64,000 nt of DNA from JBCCYM01 sp039190005. Lineage in GTDB: Bacteria; Pseudomonadota; Gammaproteobacteria; UBA12402. A program made the translations under genes and the position numbers. The notes beneath the pieces are model-generated. The model was not told the origin of the DNA. It worked only from the letters and a program-made list of their open reading frames with translations, and did not search any database. The first letter of the stretch is position 1, and every line of letters begins with the position of its first letter. Location: the NCBI GenBank assembly GCA_039190005.1, contig JBCCYM010000002.1, forward strand, positions 13,256 to 77,255, in the 5' to 3' direction. Shown piece after piece: positions 55,064-63,822 of this stretch.

Positions 55064-55110
55064 TTGTAGGTTTACTCTATTTTAAAAGAATGGGATAAGT
55101 ATAATTAATT

Positions 55111-56077
55111 TCAGCTCTGTTTTGAAGAGACGTGACCATAATCACGATAATACGCTTTAAACGATATCATACGTTTGCTTTTCTCATCGTATAATCTGAT
55201 AGTAAGACACGATGGAATATCGCTTATTGTGAGTGAATGGATAGGTAATCGTTTGCTGACCAAAGCGTGACATGCTAGCAGGCGATAAAAAGGAATGCGT
55301 GAAGATAAATGATGCAGGTGATGATAGTTGATATTGCCAAAAAACCAACAGAGCCAAGTGGGTAATTTAACATAGCTGCTACCGTCAAAGCCGGCGTCAA
55401 TGAAATTCCAGTTGGGCGCGCTGTCGTAATAGCATTTTTCAAAATTGTGTTGTAAATAAAACAGAAAGATGCCGATTGAAAACGCTAATTGTATCGGCAC
55501 ACAAATCATCCAGAAAAAATGACTTAAGCCTAAATAGTAAGCAAGTGAACCATAAAATAATACTATCAATAGATTGGTGAGGTATAAATTATACCGTGTG
55601 GCGCAAAAACTCTTCTCGCCCATTTCTTGTCGATAAGCGCTAAAACGGTGGATGATTAAAAATTGTAAGATAGCGCCAAAAAACAAATAAAAATAATGGT
55701 GTTTGATAGAGACGATAGAGTAGTTTAGCGCCGCGTGATTTATGACGATATTCCTGACAGGTCATCAAAGTGATATAACCTATATTTTTCACGGTATGAC
55801 CAAGGTCGCCATTATACCGGTGATGCAACAAATGCGCAAACTGCCATCTTTTATACGATGTGACGACAATAATCCCTAAGATAGTGCTTCGCTAAGCGCG
55901 AGTTAAAAAGCGCGTAATGCACGCAGTCGTGAAACAAGATAAACAGGCGCACGTAGAGTAAAGCGCACAATAGTATAATTTGTAAGTATTGGCTTTCGCG
56001 TAGGGTTGGATGATTTTTAACAACTCTGTTTTGACCGATGTTGATTTTTTTCGGGTAATGAATGGGGGGAGATGCAT
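55111..56077 (-). pseudogene. Fatty-acid desaturase, frameshifted remnant
   Basis: Four minus-strand segments in different frames join into one desaturase of about 320 residues: N-terminus from 56077; first His box FHDCVHYALF at about 55910-55940 after a frame change near 55955; second box FAHLLHHRYNGDLGHT at about 55815 after another change near 55860; and the C-terminal part from 55686 with the third box NINYHHLHHLS. The third shift is at a T-run near 55690. All three His boxes survive, so decay is recent or some shifts are sequencing errors in homopolymers. The substrate is an acyl lipid, judging by the family. Confidence 0.8.
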
Positions 56078-56110
56078 CGCGAGTATATACCTGAACGGTT
56101 AGTTGTTAGA

Positions 56111-56680
56111 TTAAAATATATTGTCTCTGGTGTCCTCATTTGGACACAGGGTGCCGTGTTGCCGCATCCATTGTCGGCAGTTATAGGTGAGATGACAGCT
56201 TGTATTTTCATAGAAGCCAGAGCCTATGCACATTTTCTTTGAGCCTAACATCACGATATAACTATGCTTGATTTGGTTTTTTCCTGTTGCTGGATTGGGC
56301 CAGCAATATTGTATCCAATGGCCATTTGGATGTTGCCTGCCTGTTGTCATGACATCTTGCACAATGGGTGAGCTCGCGCGTTGTTGAAAATTGAGATTTG
56401 GCGTTGCTGGATTAGCGATAAAAAAACCATCATTTTTGGCATCGTCATCACAAACCAGAGCAAATACATAATGACCATGAGAAGATATTTCTTTGCTACT
56501 GAATTCATAGGCCGCTTGTTCTCTGGTTTCATGTTTGGCTAAATTTTCTGCTCTGATAACAAGTTGTTCAACATCTTTTTTCTCATCTGATATTGTATTT
56601 ATATTGACATTGTTGGCATAAGTTGTGTAATAAGCCGTCAGTGCGATAAACAACATAATGCTGCTGTAATAATATTTCAT
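56111..56680 (-). CDS. Secreted stand-alone Cache-domain protein
   Basis: Product of 189 residues: signal peptide (YYYSSIMLFIALTAYYTTYA) followed by one periplasmic Cache-like sensor domain. GHYVFALVCDDD, GFFIANPATPNL, GHWIQYCWPNPATGK and CIGSGFYEN follow the Cache_2/sCache pattern seen in chemoreceptors. There is no TM anchor, HAMP or kinase part after it, so it may act as a binding protein. Several Cys near the end could form disulfides. ATG 56680 was chosen; the frame extends to 56752 inside the CPBP gene. Confidence 0.7.
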   Translation of the reverse strand: MKYYYSSIMLFIALTAYYTTYANNVNINTISDEKKDVEQLVIRAENLAKHETREQAAYEFSSKEISSHGHYVFALVCDDDAKNDGFFIANPATPNLNFQQRASSPIVQDVMTTGRQHPNGHWIQYCWPNPATGKNQIKHSYIVMLGSKKMCIGSGFYENTSCHLTYNCRQWMRQHGTLCPNEDTRDNIF

Positions 56681-56687
56681 TTCAGTG

Positions 56688-57494
56688 TTAAATGATGTAG
56701 GAAAAACCAAGCAGAAATTCAATACAAATACCCGCAAACATATGCGATACAATAACGCTCAGGAGCGATTTATGTTTTTCGTATTGAATACCCCATAATA
56801 ATCCGAATGACATGGCGACAAGACCAAAAGCCACGGATATGTGCGCGTGTGTCGCGCCAAAGACAATATTAGAAATCAGAATGGCCATACCAGCTCTTAT
56901 TACATAGCCACCGACAAAAAAATCACGCAGTAAGGTCTGCATAAAGCCACGAATTATAAATTCCTGAAAAGGGCAGAAAAGCGCGTAAATGGCAAGAAAG
57001 GTGAGATAATGATAAACATGGAATTTATTGGCAGTTAGGTATGGCACGGTTGGATCAAATAAACGGTAAGGTAAATTGCCGTAAGCTATGCATATCCATT
57101 TGATAATAACAAAAAGAATAACGGTTGGTATCGCCCAGGTAATCCCTCGAAATACTTGTTTTTGCCAATGATGCAAAGTCAAACCACAGTCTTGCAGTGT
57201 CAGCTTACTCCATCGAAGTACTAATGAGACAATCGTAAAACCTACTAAAATTACCATTACACTGGGTATTGTGGTATAACCTTGTTCTGATATTAAATTT
57301 TTGATGCCATCAAGGAAAAAAATATACATGCCGACTAAAAATAAGGAAGAAAGCGATACTAAACCTAATATATAGCGACGTCTGATTTCCTCATTTTCTG
57401 AGTGTAAGCTGGTATTTTCTGGTGTTTTTGCTAGTGATACTGTTGCAGTATTATTTTCTATTACCATCCTATTATTATTGTTATTATATGGCAT
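56688..57494 (-). CDS. CPBP-family intramembrane protease-like protein
   Basis: Product of 268 residues with about seven TM helices. The CPBP/Rce1-like motifs are FCPFQEFIIRGFMQ (motif 1, normally EExxxR) and IVFGATHAH (motif 2, FxxxH). The first Glu of motif 1 is Gln. The last helix carries HMFAGICIEF. Family members cleave prenylated or bacteriocin-related peptides or act as immunity proteins; the Glu-to-Gln change makes activity uncertain. The start is ATG 57494 or Met10. The Cache gene starts 7 bases after its stop. Confidence 0.8.
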   Translation of the reverse strand: MPYNNNNNRMVIENNTATVSLAKTPENTSLHSENEEIRRRYILGLVSLSSLFLVGMYIFFLDGIKNLISEQGYTTIPSVMVILVGFTIVSLVLRWSKLTLQDCGLTLHHWQKQVFRGITWAIPTVILFVIIKWICIAYGNLPYRLFDPTVPYLTANKFHVYHYLTFLAIYALFCPFQEFIIRGFMQTLLRDFFVGGYVIRAGMAILISNIVFGATHAHISVAFGLVAMSFGLLWGIQYEKHKSLLSVIVSHMFAGICIEFLLGFSYII

Positions 57495-57688
57495 TATGAA
57501 TCTTAATCTGATGTAAAGTTATGATATTATTTTGTCTAAACCCTGGTGCTATTATATCTTGATTCAGGCTAATGTCAAGTTGTTATTATATGATGGTGAG
57601 AACGCAATAAAGTTGCCTATGTTATGCCAGATCAAGATTTCTAACTTTACACAACTTCAGCATTATAGAATTTAATAGATCTTATTCT

Positions 57689-58198
57689 TTAAAGACATAT
57701 TGCTGGATTAGTTACACAAGGGGCAGTCACATTATCAATAAACACGTTAACATCATTGTATACTTTTCCTGTTTTGAACGTATTGTCAATGTTGCTTATT
57801 TTAAATGTAATACTGTTTTTTGTTAACACGGGGTCGCTCAATGTGACGATATAAGCGGTTAAGTTTTGTTGGCCTGCTAGCGTAAGATCAGCATGAACAG
57901 CGGCGGCGTTCGGATTTTCTGAAAAAATCTCGCGCCAGTTTTTGATGAATCGATCGGTTTTAATTTTGGTAAACTTTCTGTTTGGACTATCAGAAAACGC
58001 GACAATGTTATTGTCTGGGCTAATGAGCTTCAAATAGGATTGCCCTTCTTTTTGTTGTACTATGGCATGATCAGCGTGCATGACAATCAGCCAGGGTGTT
58101 TTTGTTTGTTGAGATGCGTGATCGGTTGACGCATTCGCGCAGGCGAACAGCGCGATGTTAAAGAGTAAAGCGATAGAAATTTGAAAAATTTTTCTCAT
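57689..58198 (-). CDS. Small secreted protein, tandem copy 1, unknown function
   Basis: Product of 169 residues: signal peptide (RKIFQISIALLFNIALFACA) with predicted cleavage after ANA, then a mature domain of about 145 residues. A highly conserved centre (VMHADHAIVQQKEGQSYLKL) is shared with the neighbour. Two Cys near the C-terminus (APCVTNPAICL) may pair. I recognise no family. The signal Cys is not a good lipobox because copy 2 has Tyr there. GGGGG precedes ATG 58198. Copy 2 lies 54 bases upstream. Confidence 0.7.
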   Translation of the reverse strand: MRKIFQISIALLFNIALFACANASTDHASQQTKTPWLIVMHADHAIVQQKEGQSYLKLISPDNNIVAFSDSPNRKFTKIKTDRFIKNWREIFSENPNAAAVHADLTLAGQQNLTAYIVTLSDPVLTKNSITFKISNIDNTFKTGKVYNDVNVFIDNVTAPCVTNPAICL

Positions 58199-58252
58199 TG
58201 TGTTTTCCCCCATAGGACTATCGGCGCAATTATAATAAAGTAAGTATAAATT

Positions 58253-58762
58253 TTATTCACATATTGCGGGAATGGTTTTGCAAGGGTCAGTAAAATTATC
58301 AATAAATAAGTTAATGTCATTATATACTTTTCCTTCTTTAAAGGTGTAATTGATATCATTGGCTTTAAATGTGAGACTATTTTTCGCTAACACCGGATCG
58401 CTCAATGTGACGATATAAGCGGTTAAGTTTTGTTGGCCTGCTAGCGTAAGGTCGGCATGGACAGCGGCGGCGTTAGGATTCTCTGAAAAAATTTTGTCCC
58501 AGTTTTTGATGAATCGATCGATTTTAATTTTAGTAAATTTTCTATTTGGGCTATCAGAAAACGCGACAATGTTATTGTCTGGGCTAATGAGCTTCAAATA
58601 GGATTGCCCTTCTTTTTGTTGTACTATAGCGTGATCAGCGTGCATGACAACCAGCCATGATGTTTTTGTTTGTTTGCTTGAATGATCTGTTGACGCGTTC
58701 GCGTATGCAAATAGCACGATACTAAATAACAAAGCGATAGAAATTTGCAGTATTTTCCTCAT
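58253..58762 (-). CDS. Small secreted protein, tandem copy 2, unknown function
   Basis: Product of 169 residues, by eye over four-fifths identical to the protein at 57689-58198, with equal length from ATG 58762 (GGAG upstream). Differences concentrate in the signal peptide and the last 40 residues, while residues about 44-79 are the same. The C-terminal Cys pair is kept (DPCKTIPAICE). The longer frame from 58837 adds a non-homologous start. A recent tandem duplication with a diverging C-terminus is the simplest explanation. Confidence 0.7.
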   Translation of the reverse strand: MRKILQISIALLFSIVLFAYANASTDHSSKQTKTSWLVVMHADHAIVQQKEGQSYLKLISPDNNIVAFSDSPNRKFTKIKIDRFIKNWDKIFSENPNAAAVHADLTLAGQQNLTAYIVTLSDPVLAKNSLTFKANDINYTFKEGKVYNDINLFIDNFTDPCKTIPAICE

Positions 58763-58855
58763 TATATTTATCTCCATAGTGTTAGAATTAACAGACTGAG
58801 TTTCCCAGAAACTAGCACAAAATGTATAAGCCATCAAGTCAAAAATAGCATTTCA

Positions 58856-59449
58856 CTAGGCCATTTTTTTAACCGTTTCAGCCAATCGTTTACCCAGGGC
58901 GATACATAATTGTTTTTCATCATCAAGTATGGGCAGATTGGCGCTGCCTTCGCCGGCAACATGGGTGGGGCCATAAGGTGTGCCGCCACCTTGAGTGGTA
59001 AATAACGGTTTTTCGCTGTAGGGCACACCAAGTAAGATATAACCTAAATGAAAAAGAGGTAACATCATGCTGATGAGCGTGGTTTCTTGACCGCCGTGTA
59101 AACTGGCTGTTGAGCTAAACACACCAGCGACTTTGTTGATGGTATCACCGGATGCCCATACACCGCCGAGTTGGTCGAATAAGTATTTCATTGGCGCCGC
59201 CATATTGCCAAAACGGGTAGGGCTGCCCAGAGCTAGACCGATACATTCTTTAAAATCTTCCATTTTGACATAAGGCGCGCCGGATTCGGGAATATCATCC
59301 TGAGATTTTTCAGTTGTTGGTGATACCGGTGGTACGGTACGAATACGTGCTTGCACACCGTCAACACTTTCAATGCCTCTGGCGACAAAATCAGCCATTT
59401 TTTTAACGGCACCGTATTGGCTGTAATAGAGTACTAAGATTTCTTGCAT
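58856..59449 (-). CDS. wrbA: NAD(P)H:quinone oxidoreductase WrbA
   Basis: Flavodoxin-like FMN enzyme of 197 residues reducing quinones by two electrons. FMN phosphate loop YYSQYGAVKKMA at residues 8-19; GSPTRFGNMAAPMKYLFDQ binds the ring; SSTASLHGGQETTL and GGTPYGPTHVAG are WrbA-specific. Length is normal. A site AGGAG precedes ATG 59449. Downstream (toward 58.8 kb) come the tandem secreted-protein genes. Confidence 0.95.
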   Translation of the reverse strand: MQEILVLYYSQYGAVKKMADFVARGIESVDGVQARIRTVPPVSPTTEKSQDDIPESGAPYVKMEDFKECIGLALGSPTRFGNMAAPMKYLFDQLGGVWASGDTINKVAGVFSSTASLHGGQETTLISMMLPLFHLGYILLGVPYSEKPLFTTQGGGTPYGPTHVAGEGSANLPILDDEKQLCIALGKRLAETVKKMA

Positions 59450-59518
59450 GTTTATCTCCTTTTATACTATTGATAACTATTATCTTTAAAACCACAGTTG
59501 ATTGTCAAGTGATGGCGC

Positions 59519-59817
59519 AACCCTTCGACCCTTCAACAGGCTCAGGGCAAGCAAGCTCAACGTATAAGATGGCTGAGCTTGTCGAAGCCAAAGCACGTCC
59601 TCGGAAAACTTGTGATGCCCTTCGATGAACTCAGGGACCACCCTTCGACAGGCTCAGGGCCCACCCTTTGAACGTCTTTAAGGCATAGATGGCTGAGCTT
59701 GTCGAAGCCCAAGCCTGCTTTCGAAAAACTTGCTATGCCCTTCGATGAACTCAGGGACTACCCTTCGACAGGCTCAGGGCAAGCAGGCTCAGAGCAAGCA
59801 AGCTCAGGGATCACGGG
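59519..59817 (+). repeat. Dense REP-like mosaic between nadA and wrbA
   Basis: About 300 bases made almost wholly of repeats: four CCTTCGACAGGCTCAGGG-type cores (near 59519, 59640, 59760 and degenerate copies), CTTCGATGAACTCAGGGACC variants, and two copies of the ATGGCTGAGCTTGTCGAAGC companion unit (near 59568 and 59690) that also occurs at 48213. The order core-companion-core is repeated twice, indicating local duplication of about 120 bases. A short ORF across it is repeat-derived. Confidence 0.85.
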
Positions 59818-59826
59818 TTTTAAGGA

Positions 59827-61185
59827 TTATGATTTAGATTCAGTAATTTCAATCATCCGCTGTAAAGCTTTTTTAGCTTGATCACACAACCATTGCTGAC
59901 CTTTATCATCCAATCGTTGTCGCTGACCAGTGAATTCATTCACCACATCACCGGGCTTGACCAGATTATAATCCATAAGTTTGCCTTGACGCAAGAGATC
60001 AAGTAGGGCGACTAAATGAGGCGGATCATTGCGTGACATGGTAGCGCAACCACAACCCATTGCCTTGATGTCGCTGATTAACGCATCGCCTAAATGCACA
60101 ATGTCGTAGCCTTTATCGGCTAATTTCATCCGCACATTTTTTACCATGTGGTTCTCAGTGCCGATGGCGTATTTCTTGTGTCGCCGTGGACCACGGTCAT
60201 TGAGGATATAATCCCAGATAAACGCGGTTGAACCAGCAGCATCGGCAATACTCACCACTTCATGACGACATTCCGGGTGCACAATAACCGTATAATCCCG
60301 CGCTCGCCAGTAATCTACCATTGGCGCCCGTAAAAAAGAATGCACCGCGCAGTGACTGCCAAAAAGAAACAGTGTCGCTTGGTCAAACTGTTTGATTGCT
60401 TTGGTATCGAGCGCGTCTATATTGAATTGCGCTGCTTCATGACCACCCGGTAAATAAGCGATATTATCTTGCTTTATGCCTACCCATTGCGCCACATTTT
60501 CACCCATGTACTGATCAGGTATAAAAAGTATCTTTTTATTTTGCGTTAACGCCCATTCAAAAACCGCTTTCACATTGGAGCTGGTACACACGGCGCCACC
60601 TTGAGCGCCAGTTAAGGCTTTAATTCTGCCGGAAGTGTTCATATAACAAATTGGCAGTATGTTATCTTCACCATAGCGTTCATTTAGTGCTAATAATACC
60701 GGTTCAACCATATCATCTTTCGCATTCATTTCCATGGTGCAACCGGCTTTGGGATTGGTAATGTAAACACGTTGATCGGGGTTGGCTAAAATAGCAATCG
60801 ATTCCGCCATAAAATGTACCGCTGATTCAACGACAATCTTTTTCTCCGGATTGAACGCCGCTTTTAAGGCTAATTGATAAGAATCACCCACTTGACCACC
60901 AAATTGTTCAATTAAATTAACAATCTCACCGCCCATGTAGTAATGCGCCAGAAGTAATAGCGTGTCACCGAAATGGTTTTGTGCCGGTTCAATATACTGT
61001 TTCATCCACCGAATAACGGTGTCAGGTTCGCGATCAGGCAAAGCTTGATATGCTTCTGCGTATGGCGCGAATTCGGGTTGATACCAGTCAAGTGGATAAT
61101 CACCTTGACATATCTCTAAATCTGGTTTGAGTTGCACGCGACTGAGCGGGATACGGATTTCTTCCTGTTCAAATTGTTTAAACAT
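59827..61185 (-). CDS. nadA: Quinolinate synthase A, long form
   Basis: [4Fe-4S] enzyme condensing iminoaspartate with dihydroxyacetone phosphate to quinolinate. The product is 452 residues, about 100 longer than E. coli NadA (347). Likely cluster cysteines lie in NPKAGCTMEMN, the HPECRHEV region and MGCGCATMSRNDP; AHYYMGGEIVNLIEQ and SYQLALKAA are substrate-site segments. The extra length includes an N-terminal 60-residue part and a LFLFGSHCAVHSFLRAP insertion. It overlaps nadB by 8 bases. Confidence 0.93.
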   Translation of the reverse strand: MFKQFEQEEIRIPLSRVQLKPDLEICQGDYPLDWYQPEFAPYAEAYQALPDREPDTVIRWMKQYIEPAQNHFGDTLLLLAHYYMGGEIVNLIEQFGGQVGDSYQLALKAAFNPEKKIVVESAVHFMAESIAILANPDQRVYITNPKAGCTMEMNAKDDMVEPVLLALNERYGEDNILPICYMNTSGRIKALTGAQGGAVCTSSNVKAVFEWALTQNKKILFIPDQYMGENVAQWVGIKQDNIAYLPGGHEAAQFNIDALDTKAIKQFDQATLFLFGSHCAVHSFLRAPMVDYWRARDYTVIVHPECRHEVVSIADAAGSTAFIWDYILNDRGPRRHKKYAIGTENHMVKNVRMKLADKGYDIVHLGDALISDIKAMGCGCATMSRNDPPHLVALLDLLRQGKLMDYNLVKPGDVVNEFTGQRQRLDDKGQQWLCDQAKKALQRMIEITESKS

Positions 61186-62776
61186 CTTCTTTGGCGATTG
61201 AATTTTTCTGTTGGGTTAATGGTTCAGGGAAGTCACTGCGATAATGCCCCCCTCGACTCTCTTTTCGTTGTAATGCTGAGCCGGCAACAAGTTCAGCGAC
61301 CAGCAACATATTACGAATCTCTATTAAACCAGAAGTAATGACATGTTGCCAGTAATGTTCTTCAATAATTTCTCGCCGTTGTTGAATTAATTTCAGTAAT
61401 GTTCGCAAACCATGGGCGTTACGTATAATGCCGGCATAAGATGTCATATCGCTGCGCAGCCCGCGCCAATGGGCATTGATTTCGCTGGTTCGCAAGCTTG
61501 GTTCGATGCTGTTCGAATCCCAATCGGAGATATTTTCACTATCAATGGCACGTTGCAAGTCATCCACGCTACTAGCGGCAGCGTAATCGGCCATGACCGC
61601 GCCTTCAAGCAATGAATTGCTTGCCAGACGATTGGCGCCATGTAAACCAGTACAAGCTGTCTCGCCTATGGCGTAGAGACGGGATAAATTTGTTTGTCCA
61701 TGGATGTCAGTGCTAATGCCGCCACACAAGTAATGCGCCGCAGGGACGACTGGAATCAGGTTTTTAGTAATATCAATGCCAATACTTGAGAGTGTTTGAT
61801 AAATATTCGGAAAATTTCTCTGGATAAAGCTTGCCGGCTGGTGGCGAATATCCAAATAGACATAATCGTATTCACTGTTATCGATTTCATTAAAAATAGC
61901 GCGAGAGACAATATCACGGGTGGCCATTTCCATTTGTGATGGCGCGTAATCCTGCATAAATCGTTCTAATGTCGTCGGTCGTCTTAAATAAGCGCCTTCA
62001 CCGCGTAACACTTCGGAAATTAAAAAATGATTGAGTTGTTCATGGTATAATAATGTCGGGTGGAATTGGTAAAATTCCATATTGCTGATTTCGGCGCCAA
62101 CGCGATGCGCCATGGCAATGCCATCACCGGTTGCCGTTGCTGGATTCGACGTATATTGATACATTTTTCCAGCGCCGCCAGTTGCCAGCACTGTCACTTT
62201 GGCGAGAAAGGTATCAATGCGATTGTTTTTTTGGTTAAGAATATAAGCGCCGACAACTTCAGTGGTATTATTGTTTGTTCGCGTCATCAAATTGACAGCC
62301 GTGTGGTAACTGAAAATGGTGACAGTATTGATTTGCTCCACCTGCCGACAGAGATGTTCAATAATGGCTTTGCCGGAATAATCACCGATACGATAAACAC
62401 GCCGCTCACTATGACCACCTTCTTGCGCTAAATGATTGGCGTCGAACGGCACACCGTAAGCGGTTAATTTATGGATAATTTCTGAACCATGGCTGAGAAT
62501 TTTCTCAGTCGCTTGTTTCGATGATAATCCGGCGCCCGCTTTCAGTGTATCGTTAACATGGGCGAGAATACTTTTGTCATCATTTTGAGCGGCGGCAACG
62601 CCGCCTTGGGCGTAAAAACTATTTGATTCGGAAAGTTCTTTTTTACTGATCAGCGCAATATTTGCTGTTGGTGCCAGCTTGGCTAATTCTAAAGCATAGC
62701 TTAAGCCGGCAATGCCGCTGCCGATGATCAGCGCGTCAAAATACCGGCGTTGTCCTGTCTGTGATTGCGATGTCAC
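61178..62776 (-). CDS. nadB: L-aspartate oxidase
   Basis: FAD enzyme oxidising L-aspartate to iminoaspartate, the NadA substrate. The product is 532 residues. FAD motif ALIIGSGIAGLSYALELA; SNSFYAQGGVAAA; EGGHSERRVYRIGDYSGKAI; EFYQFHPTLLYH; and HYLCGGISTDIHGQTNLSRLYAIGE are all typical of NadB and the succinate dehydrogenase/fumarate reductase flavoprotein family. It overlaps nadC by ATGA at its start, so nadC-nadB-nadA is one coupled operon. Confidence 0.96.
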   Translation of the reverse strand: MTSQSQTGQRRYFDALIIGSGIAGLSYALELAKLAPTANIALISKKELSESNSFYAQGGVAAAQNDDKSILAHVNDTLKAGAGLSSKQATEKILSHGSEIIHKLTAYGVPFDANHLAQEGGHSERRVYRIGDYSGKAIIEHLCRQVEQINTVTIFSYHTAVNLMTRTNNNTTEVVGAYILNQKNNRIDTFLAKVTVLATGGAGKMYQYTSNPATATGDGIAMAHRVGAEISNMEFYQFHPTLLYHEQLNHFLISEVLRGEGAYLRRPTTLERFMQDYAPSQMEMATRDIVSRAIFNEIDNSEYDYVYLDIRHQPASFIQRNFPNIYQTLSSIGIDITKNLIPVVPAAHYLCGGISTDIHGQTNLSRLYAIGETACTGLHGANRLASNSLLEGAVMADYAAASSVDDLQRAIDSENISDWDSNSIEPSLRTSEINAHWRGLRSDMTSYAGIIRNAHGLRTLLKLIQQRREIIEEHYWQHVITSGLIEIRNMLLVAELVAGSALQRKESRGGHYRSDFPEPLTQQKNSIAKEDV

Positions 62777-63660
62777 GATATGTCTACCGACATTGATAAA
62801 TCAATGCTGGCCGCTGAATGGGTGATGGATCCAACTGACGCGTAGTCAACACCGGTGGCGGCAATCGCGGCAATATTTTCTAAATTAATACCGCCGGAGG
62901 CTTCGGTGGGGAAAACATTTTTACATAGTTTAACACCGGCGGCTAATTTCCTTGTTGACATGTTATCTAATAACACACGGCTGACTTTATGCGAGCCAAC
63001 ATGTATAAGCTGGGCTAATTGTTCGCTATCGCGTACTTCAACAATGACCGGGTAGTGGTTGAGAATATCATCTGGTAATTTTGCCATAGCTTGGGCAACG
63101 CCACCAAGCGCGTCGATATGATTGTCTTTTATCATAATCGCGTCATATAAGCCCATGCGATGATTCACGCCGCCACCGCAATGCACGGCGTATTTATCTA
63201 AATGACGAAACCCTGGTAATGTTTTACGTGTATCCAATATTTTTGTTGAAGTGTCCGCTATTTTATCAACAAACTGTCGCGTTAACGTGGCAATACCGCA
63301 TAAATGCTGAAGAAAATTAAGGATGGTGCGTTCAGCTATCACCAGCGTTTTGCTATCACTCTCAATAATTGCTACTGAGGCGCCGGGTGAGACAATGGCG
63401 CCATCTTCAACGACATAATCAAGCACATAATTGTCGCTTAATCGGGAGAGTATCGCTTCAATAACCGCTCTGCCGCAGAATACAAAATCATCGTAATGTT
63501 TTGAAATAATCGATGCTTTCTGTGTTTTACTGTGATCGGCAAAGAGATAATCTGAGGTGATGTCTCTGTAAGCCTTTGATATTTCAGTATTGTCGCTGAG
63601 ATCTTCCGCTAAGGCGATCTCAATCAGTTGTTTATCATTATCATTTATTTGCCATGTCAT
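62773..63660 (-). CDS. nadC: Nicotinate-nucleotide pyrophosphorylase (quinolinate phosphoribosyltransferase)
   Basis: Third de novo NAD enzyme, converting quinolinate and PRPP to nicotinate mononucleotide. The product is 295 residues. ERTILNFLQHLCGIATLT, DTRKTLPGFRHLDKYAVHCGGG and NHRMGLYDAIMIKDNH are the family signatures; EASGGINLENIAAIAATGVDYAS closes the barrel. ATG 63660 (MTWQINDNDKQLIEIAL) matches family starts; the frame extends to 63822 but that part has no family resemblance. It leads the nad operon. Confidence 0.96.
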   Translation of the reverse strand: MTWQINDNDKQLIEIALAEDLSDNTEISKAYRDITSDYLFADHSKTQKASIISKHYDDFVFCGRAVIEAILSRLSDNYVLDYVVEDGAIVSPGASVAIIESDSKTLVIAERTILNFLQHLCGIATLTRQFVDKIADTSTKILDTRKTLPGFRHLDKYAVHCGGGVNHRMGLYDAIMIKDNHIDALGGVAQAMAKLPDDILNHYPVIVEVRDSEQLAQLIHVGSHKVSRVLLDNMSTRKLAAGVKLCKNVFPTEASGGINLENIAAIAATGVDYASVGSITHSAASIDLSMSVDIS

Positions 63661-63793
63661 GCGGTTGATTTTATCACTTTTGGCAGTGATATGGCAAGTT
63701 TGTTGTGGGCATGCAATTGTGAACAATGTGGCTGTAAACACATCAATAAAAGATTTCTCCTGGAATATTTCCCTTGAAAGATTCCCCTTGATA

Positions 63794-63822
63794 TATGTAT
63801 CATGATCCCTTATGTTTCTCAA
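63794..63822 (-). promoter_or_regulatory. Candidate promoter for nadC-nadB-nadA
   Basis: On the minus strand, TTGAGA (63822-63817), 17 bases, TACATA (63799-63794). The -35 is 5/6, the -10 weak. It leaves about 125 bases of untranslated leader before ATG 63660. No known NAD-sensing motif is recognised there. Confidence 0.3.

Noticed and set aside
59699..59881. Plus-strand ORF of 60 codons in the repeat mosaic
   Set aside because: Translated almost entirely from repeat units and overlapping the nadA end; no independent support.
63661..63822. 54-residue N-terminal extension of NadC
   Set aside because: The family begins at about MTWQINDND; the upstream part contains a promoter-like site and has no family resemblance.
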